Source: Pyrus communis (Eukaryota; Streptophyta; Magnoliopsida; Rosales; Rosaceae). Taken from it: DNA of 64,000 nucleotides. Shown here piece by piece: positions 35,774-48,808 of this stretch (positions within the stretch are counted from its first letter, which is position 1; every line of letters begins with the position of its first letter). A model generated the notes under the pieces. It was not told the origin of the DNA, did not search any database, and saw nothing but the letters and a program-made list of their open reading frames with translations. The DNA lies in the NCBI RefSeq assembly GCF_963583255.1, contig NC_084813.1:4678001-4742000 (forward strand), given 5' to 3'. A program made the position numbers and the translations under genes.

Positions 35774-37960
35774 ACTCAGTGAGGTGACTGGATAGCTCGC
35801 TGATGCATGCATGGACTTTAGTTGGCACTAAAGCACAATGAAACTAGAGCAGCTTTAATTATGTCTTCCTTCTCAGGCTAAGATTATCAACATTCAATCT
35901 AATTCATCTTAGCAATGAGGCTATAAACAGTCTTACCTTACTCAATTCACGGGTTCTGTCTAATATTATTTGCATAATTACTCCTTAATCTAAATCGTTT
36001 TCTCACTGCTTTGTTAAGAAAAGAATGCAATTATACAAAAAGCTGCTTGTCTTCGTGCTGAGGGCTGTTGCTTGAACGTATTTGCGGATATGGATTGATT
36101 GAGATTCCCTTTCATCTTTATCTTCAAAGTCTATTAATTCAGATCTGAAATAGTAACAAAACGCACTCTTTTTATCTCGTCATTGAGTGTGGCGTGTTTA
36201 ATAATCATGTTGATGGAGCGTCATATCACAAATAATTAACAAGTGTGTGGTGACAATTCTTCAGAAACAGTAACTAAAATTATTTATTTTCATCGATTTG
36301 GTTGTGAAATGATAACTTAACCACAAAAATAGTACTGAATGACAACGACGGTAATGATGGTGAGATAGTGTGGATGGTGGATGCATGGTGGTGATAATTA
36401 GAGTGAACATGTTCTTTGATTCAAACTTACTCAAAGAAGGAAGACAGCAAGGAAATGGCAAAAGTTTGTGCAGCTTTAAACATAAAGCAGTTCTACCATT
36501 TGGAAACCACTACAAACGAAGTCTATGCCCAAAATCTTCTAGGCGCCTAGACTTTGGTGCCATTATTAGTTATACTTTTAGTCCTTTTAACGGTAATGAA
36601 CAAGTACTTTAACGACTGAAAATAGTAATAATTAAGTTACAAGGTGATGAGATCTTGTGTAGAATTTTCTACTACTTACGTACAACAAACCAAAATCTAA
36701 TCCGATGCCATACCTTTTATCTAGGCAAGATTTAGCAGATTAACTAAAATGCAAAATTTCATGTCTTTCCACTTAACGACTGAACTTTTTGGTACATTTT
36801 GGATCTTTCCAGTTAACTGCTGAAGTTTTTTGGAATGAAGAGATCCGAAAGGATCTTTCTAGTCAAAAGACAAAACAAACAGTGTCTAATCGCACGAGTA
36901 AAAAGAAATACAAGCAGGAGTTATACTACGACTCCCAGTCCCGTAACGGGGAGGAAACGTGTTGCCTAATCACAGGAGGAGCACAAAAAAACTTAGAAAG
37001 AAGAGGCAAATACCACCAAAATACACAAGAAACTGTGTTTGAATAAGGGCATTATTCCCATTTCGTACAAAATAGAACTCTGTCAAATGTAGAGTTATCA
37101 AATTTTCATCCTTATAAGTTACAGCTCTAGCAAGTAATTATTTCAAGGGTTGTTTTTTTTTTTTTTTTTTTTTTTCCTTTCTTGCGTTCTTCTCTTATCA
37201 TATTTCATTAATTCATCATAAACGTGCGCTGTCTTACATTCATGACATCTAAATTCGTATTTCTTTCTTGATATATATATATATCCAAACAATTGTCTCT
37301 GGTATACATAATATAATTATGAGTAGAAAATTAAAAGTGACAATAAAAATTCTGAATCCAAGGGTCTAGCTGAGTATATAGTTTAATAATCCGTAAATAA
37401 AAATCAGTCTTAAATAATTCAATGTGAGAGCTAGCTAGCTAGCATTTTACAACCAAAAGAAATTTCTTAAGTTCAAAGCTATTACATGTGGATGCCAGCT
37501 TGAATGTATTTCAGCAACGCATCAAGTTAAAACAGTAGGTTTTCCTACTTTACAATGGGTTAGATGTATTTTTTCTTCACTTATAAGTGAGAAATTTGAT
37601 ATTCGAATCTCATTGATAACAAATTACAAACTAATTTCTTTGCCTACCCCTTATAGTGTAAATATATCATTTTATTAAAAAAGATAATTACAATATTGGT
37701 TTTAATTATTTCTCACATTAAATTAATTAACTAAATAATTTTTAGGTAATTTCTTTTGAGAACAAATAATAATCTGCACTAAAGAGAGAGGGGATTGAAC
37801 CGGAATGCAGTGGGTTAAAAAAAAAGATTCTGACTGCCAGGACAATCAAACACTTGTGATCAAATCAAATATCAGAGGTGACTTTTGGGGGAGCGAAAGT
37901 TGCAATCGCACATGGCCTTATATTTTAAAGGGCCCCAAAAAACTTGTGCCATCAATACTA
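35774..37960. other. Intergenic stretch without recognised genes
   Basis: Frames of 60-85 codons occur (for example 36789-37046) but show no known domain or coding bias. A tRNA-like SINE remnant is possible at 37540-37675 (ATTCGAATCTCATTG). Nothing else is supported. Confidence 0.4.
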
Positions 37961-37969
37961 AAAATTATT

Positions 37970-38082
37970 TTTTTAGCACTTTAAAATCTCATCGTGCACT
38001 CTTACGAGTGTAAATTTTTTTTTTTCAAAATATAAAAATCTGAAATGCACAATGAGATATTTTGAGTGACAATAACAACATC
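37970..38082. mobile_element. Small MITE-like inverted repeat
   Basis: AAAATCTCATCGTGCACTC near 37983 pairs with GTGCACAATGAGATATTTTG near 38046, separated by a T-rich loop. Confidence 0.5.
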
Positions 38083-38483
38083 TTAATATACGATTTTTTT
38101 TTTCTTAATCCGGTGATTCACCCGAGCCCTAACCCTACTGTACTGCAATAAAAAGGCAGGTGGGTAAAGATAGAAACCAAAAAGTACTCAAGACACAAAA
38201 TTGACCAAAACTATACCGACAAGCTGCACGTTCATGTCAATTCTGAGCAATAATTATATGCTTGAGTTAAACAAGGGCAAGGATGCATGCAAAAGGAAAG
38301 GAATGATTAACAAAGACAACCAAAAATCAGACATGGAATCTATGCGATTTTACATTTTTCTCGACAAGGCCACAGCCTAGAGGACATGCAATAGTCCTCA
38401 ACCAATAGGATAAACGATTGCTCTGAGGCATCAGCTACGTTAAATGGAAAAACAAGGAGTAGGGCTCATAAGGGTTTTAACTA

Positions 38484-38702
38484 GGAGACAGATTGTCTGC
38501 TATCCTGTTTGAGTGCTTTTCCCAACTCTTTCTATTTGTGCGATATCGGTTAAACTACGTCAACATTTATATTTCTATTGCTTTTTATCTTATTATTTCT
38601 ATAAAAAATTAATATAAAATGTTGACATAACTTAACCGTGACCGTACAAAATAGGAGGGGATGAGAATGACACCCAAACAGGAGGGCAGACAATCTACCT
38701 CC
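38484..38702. mobile_element. Mutator-like MITE, family GGAGGCAGA (copy 2)
   Basis: Ends GGAGACAGATTGTCTGC and GGGCAGACAATCTACCTCC are inverted repeats; inner arms pair (TCGGTTAAACTACGTCAACA with TGACATAACTTAACCGTGA). TTTTAAC flanks both sides, consistent with an eroded 8-9-bp target duplication. Sister of 27237-27462. Confidence 0.8.
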
Positions 38703-39141
38703 TTTTAACCACGGGTTTAAAGAAAATTGTTTGGAGTCCTACTTTTATATGTAGAAAATTATTCACTTATCACCATTTGCAAACTACAGTTTGATTATAT
38801 ATATGCGTAAGGATTCGGGGACATATTTTTTAACACATATTTTGATACATTTTCTTAGGGTTCACTTCGTAATAATGTATTTCAGTGATCTCATCGTTTA
38901 TGTTTTAGGTCTTCTCCCAATGATCCTCTCTACAAAAAATTACTCAAATCTTAAACTATATTGATTGTCAGATTAAATGGAAGTCATTTTAGTGGGTTTT
39001 TTTTTTTTTTTTTTGGTTTTTTTTGTTTTTTGTAGAATCGTACTCATTCATTTTCTTTCCTCCAAATGAACGTTTTAATAATTTTATATTTATCTAAATT
39101 TTTACCAAAATAATTTATAAATAATAAATTAAAATATAAAT

Positions 39142-39690
39142 TGTTGAATCCCACACATCGGCCATAGAAAAAGAGATTTAAGAGTTTAAATATGATAACC
39201 TAAACTCTAATTTATACCGAGGTCTTTTGTGATAAAACCCCATACCTAACGGATTGTGTAGATGATAATTACCAAGATTGAGACATTATCGGTGTTGTTG
39301 GAAGTGGGTCTTTGGCCCGTCTTTTTGATAATTCTATATGGTATCAGAGTCAGGGAGCGGGCTTATACGTACTGCCACGTGATGGGCGGGTTCCCTTGGC
39401 CCCGCGCGATGATGGTGGGTCCCTTGGCCTCACGTGTAGGGTGAGTCCTCTTGGCTCCACGTGGTTGCTGATATGTGGATCTCCTACGTATGACCCACTA
39501 ATTGGGTCCCACGTGAGGGGGCGTGTTGAATCCCACATTTACCGTAGAAAAAGAGATTTAATAGTTTAAATGTCATAACCCTAACTCTAATTAACACTGA
39601 GGTATTTTGTGAAACCCCACCCTTGACAAATTATACAGATGGTAATTACTAAGTTGGAGACAATTTCAGTGTTGTTGGAAGTGAGTCTTT
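39142..39690 (+). mobile_element. TRIM (terminal-repeat retrotransposon in miniature)
   Basis: Direct repeats starting TGTTGAATCCCACA at 39142 and TGTTGAATCCCACA at 39524 share most of about 165 bases (GAAAAAGAGATTTAA, AGTGTTGTTGGAAGTG). TGGTATCAGAGTCAGG at 39339 follows the left repeat and matches the initiator-Met tRNA primer site. GAGGGGGCG precedes the right repeat as a polypurine tract. The interior is only about 185 bp and non-coding. The right repeat ends early (about 39690) and no target duplication was found. Confidence 0.8.
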
Positions 39691-40891
39691 CAAAAAAATT
39701 TCAAAATAAAATGTATTTCTAATCTCCACTATGCAATATTTTTTTTTTAGAAAATCCCATTTCTACCTCCCCGTGCACTCCAATTCATTGAAAAAATATA
39801 AAAAAAAAAGGTTGAGGGAGATGGTGGGGGGCGGGCAGGGGTCACCTGAACATTCACGACTGGTCAAGATGAAAAATCCTCACTTTTCTCTGGTCAGTTG
39901 CAAAGCTGCTGCTTATAAAGTTGCAAGATGCTATCTTTACATGATTTGATTTAGTTTTGTCCTATTTTCCTTGCCATCATTATATACCCGATTTAAAATA
40001 GGAAAAACTAAGCAAAAGAGTTTGAAAAATTTGAGTTTTAATGAAAAAGATAAAATAAAGGGTAAAGTAAATAGTATTAGAATTGAATTTTTAATGTAAA
40101 AATATAATTTTTTGTTAAAATAAACAATACCAAGAGTTTTTCGTTAAAGTTTCTTTTAAAATACAGTTGGCTGAGCTTTTTGCACCGGTCTTTGTGTCAC
40201 AGTCACAAACTTTCCCAATATAAACACATAATAATAACAAAAAATATAAACAAAGAAATTAGGAGCTATATTTGAATATGAACTCCCTATTTCATATATA
40301 AATTTAACTTCAACTTTGAGCTTGGATTAGCATGAACTCGCGGTCAGCAAAACACAACCAAATTAATTGGGACTAACAATAGTTTTTCAATTTCAGGTGT
40401 TCTAATTCCCAATCCATATGCCTCAACAAACTAACGAAATGATGCTGAAATTTGGTTTCAACAATCATTTTGCTCGGATGAGTAGAACTGAACGTTTAGG
40501 AGCTTCTTGCAGTGACTAAACAAAACAAACACCATACACCCTTTAAAAGACAGAAGAAGAAATTATCAAACTGAGATATTAAATAGGATGGTGTTAGTCA
40601 AAGGTGACTGTGATGCCCACATGTGATAAGTTAAAGTTTACTCGATTGGATTACTTATGACATGATTTGAATCCAAATTGAATTAGGCTTAACTCAAGAA
40701 CAAAAGAGTTTACTTTTTACTTAGATTATAAATGCTGTAAGCATAGATCCTTGTTCAAGCCAAGTTTTTGTAAACATTGCTTCGTAACGTACTATTTCCT
40801 AAAATTATAAAAGTTATATTTTAAAATAAGACATATCAATTATGTTGTTCAGCCGTATTATAACACATAAAATTACATAGAATGTTCGTGG
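39691..40891. other. Intergenic spacer left of the nested gypsy stack
   Basis: AT-rich, with no supported feature. Confidence 0.45.
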
Positions 40892-41535
40892 TGTGGAGCA
40901 AAAAATAATCCCAAAAATTCTAGAGGCAACCTTTGAACTTTACTTAAGGAAGACAAGATTGCCCTCATTAAATAGGCAGGCTCCTTAGATACTTCCACGC
41001 GCAGCTCACACCCCTAAAGGTTCCAACAGCTGAAGATGATTGCCCACAACTTACCTGCCATTGGCAAGAAAAGTCAAAGCATTAAAGATAAGGATTAATT
41101 ACCCAAATCCTATCGTTAATACATTCACAATTGAAGAATGACTTCATTTAAGTAAGTAATCCCTATTTAAATCAATTGGGAATAATTACTCCATTATCTC
41201 AAGATATTATTTCCTATTTAATATCTTGAGAATATCTCTACATAAGTACCTTGGCCAATAGGATGCCGCCATGTGTAGGGTAAAACTCTACACTATGGCC
41301 GGCCCTCTCCCCCTATATATACTTCATATTGTACCAAATTTGGGAGGATTTTTGCAACCCTAAAATGCCTAAACACTTTACTCTCTTGAGAAAAATTAAC
41401 TTAGGCATCGGAGATCAATTGGCCTAACCCCCCCACCTCGTGGGCGTGTGAGTCTTAGGCCTTTGATTAAATGTGTTGATTGTTTTATAGGTGCATTTTC
41501 ATCAAGACTGTAGACGGCGGAAATTTGCATCAACA
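40892..41535 (+). repeat. 5' LTR of old gypsy element
   Basis: TGTGGAGC... to ...GCATCAACA, with TATA-like CTATATATACTTC near 41313. It is followed by AATTGGTGCTTTGATTGAG, a plausible primer-binding site. Confidence 0.8.
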
Positions 41536-41689
41536 AATTGGTGCTTTGATTGAGAGCTGATTCAAATACATGAAGAAGCCTTTTGCATTTGGTTTCTTGA
41601 ATTTCTATTATGTTGAATTTCTTGCACGTTGTATCAATTAATTTTTCCTAGAAAAGTTTCTTGATCAATCCCTAGAGAAAAGATATAAT

Positions 41690-43281
41690 GGTAGGAAATT
41701 CAGAAACCACGACAAACAGAACTCCATACGTACAAGGATTTGGACCGGAGAGTGGAGACAAGGATATAGTACCACGACGATGATCCTTAAGGCTCAACGT
41801 GATGGCAGGATAAGCCCTACCGCTGCGGAGCCACACCACCATCGTAGCCGAGGCCCAACAACCACAACAAGGCTACTAGGCCATGGCATAAGCAGCAGTT
41901 GGAGCCCAGCCAGCAGCCTAAGCCGCCACGGCCTAGGTCTATTTCGTGCGCAGAAAGCCTAGGTCCGTTCCGTGGCACACGAGCAGGAGGCCCAAGTCGT
42001 AGTAGCTGAAGCCCAGCTGGCAGCCCAAGTAGCTACGGCCCAAGCCTAATGTCGAGCCTCACTTGCTGCAGACATGACTTATGCCCGAAAAGGGTAGGCA
42101 CTAGCCTAGTGCGTAGCATAAACCTAAGGGCAGGCGGCCCAAGCACTAGCCTAGCACGCCTTTGCACATATTCCGACCACCTAGGCGGGTTGACCAATCC
42201 AATCTGAAGCCATCTTCGACGATCCAGATTCTAACCAACGGTCTTGCGATTGACTTAGGGTTATTTTCACCCCACTTTTCTGCAGGAATGCGTGTTTTGG
42301 GCTGGAGCTTTGTACTTGCAATCCACTACACTTCCACTACATATGAACACACCCATTATCCAGACTTTTCCAATCTAAATGGCGAGCACCACTTGCCCTA
42401 GCAGGTCGCTAATTTGACGAGTGCCTTTGCGTAGCAGACCACTTTGGTGAACCAGCTCCTTAAGAGCATCGAGATGCAATGCGCCCCTGACGAGGGTAGA
42501 AGAACGTGACTCATTCCATCAATGTCCTGACAAAGAGCTGCTTAGCCAGCCACAAACCGTGCGTTCGGCTAGTGTGCACTCTCATTTAGGCCATCGGGAA
42601 AATGTTTTCTCCCGCCTAGATGTGCAGAGAAGCGTTCATTCCCGACTTGGCTCATGAGTCAGTGTGCACTCGAGGTTGGGTCCATACTTCGATGAGCACT
42701 CAGGACATTCAAGGTGAAGCATCCCCACGAGGCTATGCCTATAAGAAGATCCTCTTGCGAGGTACAATAGTAGATAGCCACATGGCAGACTGAGAAGAGC
42801 ACGAGGGCTGTCTAACTTAAGTTCCACTAGCAGCCCCAGCCAAGCACGACAGCAAGTAGCACAAAATGAAACATGTGTATCGCGGCTGCGACACAAACAA
42901 GCAGGACACGTCGAAGAGCAAAACGGACCAGAAGGTCAACACCAAGGGCAGCCGGAGGCTCTGCTGCCCTACCAGGCTCAAATCGAAGAGGAAGTACAAA
43001 GGCTCGTCGTATAAAAGCTGTGCGGATTCCAGCGCATTGATATTGTCGATGATGCCATTCGTAAAGACGTTGCCAACATGAGCAGGTCATCATTTACAGA
43101 CAAGATTGAGCAGACGGAGCCACCGTTGTAGTTCAGCTCGTCGCATTTCACTTTGTTCAAAGAAGATGAAGATTCAAACAAACATTTGATGTATTGTCGA
43201 AGTGTCATGACCCTCTACTGCAGCAATGACACTCTCATGTGCAAAAGCTTTGCCACGGCACTTTAAAGCGAGGAGTAAGAC
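41690..43281 (+). pseudogene. gag N-terminal part of old gypsy element
   Basis: Degenerate. A start-like MVGNSETTTNRTPYVQGFG lies at 41688, followed by an Ala/Gln/Arg-rich, stop-ridden region. The conserved gag core begins at about 43077 (MSRSSFTDKIEQTEPPL, FTLFKEDEDSNKHLMYCRSV, CKSFATAL). The reading is cut at 43281 by the 10-kb insertion and continues WFHTLLP at 53410. Confidence 0.75.
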
Positions 43282-45831
43282 TGATGCGAGAATTATACGC
43301 ACACAAATTAAACCCTCTTTTTGTCAATTGTAGTGAAGTATGTAAGTAGGGATCGTTCTGGACCGGGGATTAGGAGGGATTGTTAATCACTTGGATTTGA
43401 CTTAAAAACGTAAAAACATAATATAAAACACTAAACTAGACTCAAAGAATGTAAAACTAAACTTTAAAACACTAAAACAAATCAAAAGACTCAAAATGCT
43501 TTTAAAAACACAAACTAAAATGCTATACTAAACTCGAAGAATTCAAAACTAAAAATAAGAAAGATTAAGACTAAGATTTAAACGAAATATGGGGGGATTG
43601 ATTTTGGACGAATTTAAACTAAAATGGATAGATTGTAAAGAAAACAAATTGTAAATATGAAATTGACGGAAATGAATGGATGGTATGGCTAGCTAAGGGG
43701 TTCATCTCCATACATGTTACACTTGCATAATAAAATGATTTCCAATTGCATTTCAATAAACCATGAATTCTCAACACCCCGGGTTAATTAGGTCCGCTTA
43801 AATTAACCGTCAAGTTTTCCTTAAGTTAATGAATTGGATGATTGCATACGACAACCCAAAGCATTCCTCACAAGTTCCCTACATGAATTGCATAATAGAG
43901 ATACAAGCAAGAATCATTAAGCATCATGAAAACTATAAGTGTTGACGAGGCATTCGTTACTATGATTACGCATGAAACTCGTGCCAAGAATTCATTTAAC
44001 GCGATTGTTTATAAGCAACATCCACTACTTGTGAATATAAGTTCATAACGATTAGGTGAAATTCACTTATATTCTAGCGTCATATTCATGCATAAAAATT
44101 AAGCGCGCATTCTTAATAAACATTCATAAATAAGTTATCAATCAAACGGTTAAACAAATTGAACCACAACTTATGAAACGCAATTAGAAGTAATCAAATC
44201 AAAATGCAAGCATAAACATATATTTCGAATCACCCCCTAGCTAAAGGGGGTTTAGTTTATTATAACATTGAAATCAAAGAAACACCTAAACATTCCAACA
44301 ACTCAAACTTGAATTGTATGAACGTTTAGGCACTCTTCTCTTCCATTCCTCATACGTACAAACAAAGAGAATTGAATTTAAACATTGAAATCAAAGAAAC
44401 ACCTAAACATTCCAACAACTCAAACTTGAATTGTATGAACGTTTAGGCCCTCTTCTCTTCCTCGTTATTGTAGCACAAGGTCTAAGGTGAGGTTTGGGGG
44501 ATTATGGAAATGGTAGAGGAGTGGTTTGGAGGGTTGGGAAGTGGTGGAAATAGAAGGGAATGATGCTGGAAATGAAGAGAACCCACGGCAACAAGGTTGC
44601 TGTTTTTGTGTTTGTTGTTGTGTTGTGAATGGAATGAATGTGAATTGAATCAATGCTAGGGTATTTATAGGAGTAGTGGAGGGAACATAGGGCTGTTTGT
44701 TTAAGATGCAAGTGGCTAATTAATGATGGAAAATAGTTAGGAAAGCATGTGAAAGCTGGAAATGCATAAGGGCTACACGGCAATGATGCTTGTTGGTGCT
44801 GAAATTGCATGTGTGTGAGGTGTGTAGGTGCTGAAAATGCATGTGAATGCATGGCATTTGAAATGATTGTTGTTTGGAAATGAATGTGAAGGCATGTGAA
44901 AGCTGGAAATGCATGTGAAGATGTTGGAAATGGGAATGAAGCTCACGGCAATAGTGTAATGGTGCATGTGTTGGCTGTTTTGTTTGTTGGTTAAAGCTTG
45001 TGTTTGCATGTGAATGTTGTTTGTGTGAAGTGTGTGTGAATGCATGTGGATTAAAGAGTGAATGCATGTGTTGAATGATTTCTTGGTGAGGGAATGCATG
45101 TGCAAATGCATGTGGAATGTGGCTGCAAATGAAAGGAGGAGTGCAATGGAATGTGCACGGCAATAATGTGTGTTTGTGCATGTGGGTGAATGTGCATGTG
45201 TTTTAGGTCGTAATGTGTAGATAATTATGAGTATGATAAATGATAAGTGTATGATATGTTGAGTGATATGTTGAGTGGTAAGTGAATGATAAGATAAGTG
45301 ATAAGTGAATGATATGTTGAGTGATAAATGAATGATATGTTGAGTGATAAGATAAGTGGTTATTGATATGTAGATGAATGAATGATATGATAAGTAATAA
45401 ATGAATGATAAGTGGTTATTGATATGTAGATGAATGAATGATATGATAAGTAATAAATGAATGATATGTGGTGATGATAAGATAAGTGTATGATATGATA
45501 AGTGGTGAATGAAGGAGTGGAATGTTGGAATGTTATGCACGACTAAGGATATAGGAAAGGTTTAAATATCCTAAAACTAAAGGGAACAAGGTTCCAACAC
45601 TTTGGTCTTCAATTAGGTTTTCAATTTCGTCCAACACTTTGGCTCCAAGCATAAGCTATCCATCCTTAGCCCAAAAGTGCTCCAAAAGTCTCCAAAATGC
45701 ATCTTTTTGCTCCTTTAGCCCTTTCGGCCTACAAACACACGAAAATAGCTTAAAGTACTAAAATAACTAAAGAAACATAACGTAAATGCACGAGAACAAG
45801 CCATTTAAGTCGCATGAATATGCTCCTATCA
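43282..45831 (-). repeat. 3' LTR of the 10.1-kb element
   Basis: 2,550 bp, TGATGCGAG to CTCCTATCA on the plus strand. Contains an internal duplication of about 80 bases (44264-44342 and 44378-44460), a minus-strand TATA-like CCTATAAATACC near 44665, and a stretch rich in GAATGATATG/GATAAGT repeats (45225-45520). Confidence 0.92.
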
Positions 45832-47640
45832 AATACCCCCACACTTATCTTTTGCTAGTCCTCGAGCAAAACAAAACAAAAGAAACCAGAAACAAAACAA
45901 AACGAACAAGTAAAACACAACCTAAACCTTCCAACAAACGTCTCAGGGATTTCCAAAGCACATGACAAGTTAAAAATCATTATTCCCACAGATTTTAGCC
46001 ATCATTACACTTAAGTACATTCTTAATCATAGTCACCACATACTAGTTCACAATTAAGCATTTAAAACACATTTCGAATGTAGTAACATGCCTTAGAGAA
46101 ATTGCTCAAATCCTTACAAGATATGCACTCGTTTTTCACACAGATTTTCTGACTACACACCCTACACTAGTTATATGTGAGAAGATTGATGTAAACATGT
46201 AGACGAACACTCACATATGTTATAACAAGGAAAGCATTTTCTGGATTTACGATAATGACATGAATATGATCTCATGAATGGAATGCTACTACTTAGAATG
46301 AGAACCAGTGATTCCATAAGCTCATATCAATTTCAAACTCCACATTATTGAACACATAACGATCAAGATAGAAGTCAAAGGGGTGTAACGGGGCTAAAGG
46401 TGTTTGGCTAACAAAGAAGGTATATGGAAAACAAAGGTTCTTAAAGAAATAGCGAGCAAAGCATTTGAATTAACGTAGAATTCACTTTTGAATGAAAACT
46501 CAACTTTTGAACAACAAGGGGGAACAAGCTCTTTTTTTTTTTTTTTCTTTCTTTCTTTTCTCTTCTTTTCTGTTTTTCTTTTTCATATGTTTTTCACAAT
46601 TTTTTTTTTGCTTTTCTTTTGACTCTCAAAACATACAAACTTAAGAACAAACTTTTACTCCCCCACACTCATTTTCTTGCAAAATGTACTCAAAAGGAAT
46701 TCATTTAAGTCATGCTCACTATCTTTTAAGAACAAGGGTACGGATGGTCCTAATCTAGGCTAGGTAAGGGGTGATATGGTTAGCAAAGAAAATAGGTTAA
46801 ACGAGGCTCAACGGTGTTAAGACTTACAATATATACGAAATATGGGAAGTAAGGCTATTTGGCTATGGTGGCAACTACACAACTTCATCTTGATATATGT
46901 TATGCAACTCAATATCATGCTTTGAATGAAACGGATATAAGTTCTAGCATTTAGTTCTATCATGATACAATTGCATTCTAAGTAGCAACCAAGCAAGGAA
47001 TAATGAGATCATTCAACAACTTTAGAAAACAAAGAATCACAGAAAATAACTCTCCAAAGAAGGTAATGGCTCGAGTCTCACAGGGTTGTAGCGTTTGTTT
47101 GAGTTCCTTCCTTCAAGCATGTTACAAAAACGAATTTTTCTTTTATGATTGCATGTGAAGTCATACATTATAACCATAACTAAGCATAAACCAAGAGTAA
47201 ATCAAACTTTTCTCTATGTTTATAACTCTTTTTAACAGTCATGCAATTACAAACCAAATCCTTATCATTGTGTTGGAAGGTACCCTAAGACACAAACTCA
47301 CAAAAACGACTCAAAACACTCTTTTTAGGCTTTTCAAAACAATTTTTCAAATTTTTATGTGCTTTTCGGAGTTATAAAAACAAAACATACTAAAACACTC
47401 TAAAACAACTTAAAAACACCTTAAAACAGCAAGGAACAACATTTGAAGTTATGGGTGATAAAATCCCACGAATTTGCATCAACAACATTAGTTACCCCCC
47501 CACACTTGAATCAAACATTGCCCTCAATGTTTTAAGCATAGATTTACACAAAACATAAGTAAACACACAAACAACAACTAAACATACTAAACATGGCAGA
47601 ATGTAATTAACAAAGAGAAGAGTTTAGGGACGCAAATTTG
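45832..47640 (-). other. Non-coding 3' interior of the 10.1-kb element
   Basis: No open frame. Contains two blocks of the type seen repeatedly in plant elements of this kind: CCCCCACACTTATCTTTTGC near 45836 and CCCCCCACACTTGAATC near 47498, the latter followed by TTGCCCTCAATG. A second CTCCCCCACACTC is near 46658. Confidence 0.6.
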
Positions 47641-47699
47641 GTTATGGAGTGTAAATTCCCTCTTCTCTTTGTTGATTGCATTGAGGCTTGATCTTGATG

Positions 47700-48808
47700 A
47701 TTTGACAGGCTTACTCTCGAACTGGTTGCCGCCCATCGTTGATTTTCCTTTGTGCTACTCTTGATCTGGGCAGCAGGATTCCCTTTAGGGTCTCCCCCGA
47801 AGGTCTGAGCTTCCTCCTGTCATCTGTTTCTTTGTTCAATCTTTGCAGGAGTGGTCCCTTCTCTGGAAGTGTATCAACCGTTGAAGATGACTACTCGAGA
47901 GCAACGCTAGGTAAGCAACCAGGAATAAATTCCAGGCAGTCGGAACCAGAACGGAAGACTGACTCCAAGTGCCGGCTGATTGCTTCTTTCACTTTGCCAT
48001 GCGAGTAAGAACAAGGACAAAGAAAAGGACAGGGAAAGAGCATGATATGAGATACTTTTGCTTTTGACCTTGATGATATGAGATACCTTTGCTTTGAAGA
48101 AGCGGTGAATGAATCAGCACATGCTTCAATCCGCCGTTTCCTCCTGGGTCATATGTACTCCAGGCATTTGGTATCATCTTTGGGGAAGAAGAAAGAATTG
48201 AGTATTTCGAAAGGCTTTGCTGGGAGTGCGCCCTCAGAGGTGAGAGAGAGTTGGGCATTTTCTTCAGGTTTGCCTTGCCATAAAAGACGAAGGTCGACAT
48301 ATATAGAAATAATATCAAGTGGTGGTACTGTTCTTTTACCCTTGTCGACAAATGTCTCTTCGATATCTGAACGACGCCTCTTCGATTTCTGAGCAGGCGT
48401 CCTTTCGATTTCTGAACGACGCCCCTTTGCTTTCTGAACGACACGTAGTAGTGCGGATGCGGCTCCTTTTGACAAAGCTGCACGCGTTTTCTGAAAAGCA
48501 GAGAAAGCGTCGCCGAACTTTGCGCTTGTCGGCAAAAGATGTGTAGTTGCGATGATGGCCTCCACGTGTTGTCTGAAAAGAAGAAATCTTTTGACAAAGT
48601 TGAACGCGTCTTCTGAAAAGCCGAGAAAGCGTCGCCAAAATTACGCCGGAAATTCCGGCTTTTTGAATCGGTGGACGCGTCGCCTTGGCTTTTTTATTGA
48701 GCTATCGATCACCACAACAAACGCACTCTGAAGATTTCCCATTCTTGAAAATCGACTCCGGCCCTTTGAAATTTAACTCCATCCCTTCTCTTTGAACACT
48801 TTTGAAAA
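47700..48808 (+). promoter_or_regulatory. Upstream region of antisense cassette A, copy 2
   Basis: Shares with 16214-17050: GTAAGAACAAGGACAAAG (48006), two TGATATGAGATAC units (48042, 48073), TGCCTTGCCAT (48272) and a TATA-like GACATATATA (48296). Downstream it has about four 20-21-base units of TTTCGATTTCTGAACGACGC type (48357-48440) that copy 1 lacks. Promoter function is inferred from the conserved layout. Confidence 0.5.

Noticed and set aside
36789..37046. 85-codon plus-strand frame with a charged, gene-like composition
   Set aside because: No domain, splice signals or conserved neighbour; length is within chance expectation.
40892..41535. A 5-bp target duplication for the old gypsy element
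   Set aside because: Bases before 40892 (CGTGG) and after 63808 (CAAGG) do not match, so none is claimed.
44773..45540. 255-codon minus-strand frame in the long LTR (and its twin at 52346-53113)
   Set aside because: Composition is His/Ile/Ser low complexity from GAATGATATG- and GCATGTG-type repeats. Both copies lie in LTRs upstream of the predicted TATA box; no recognisable domain.
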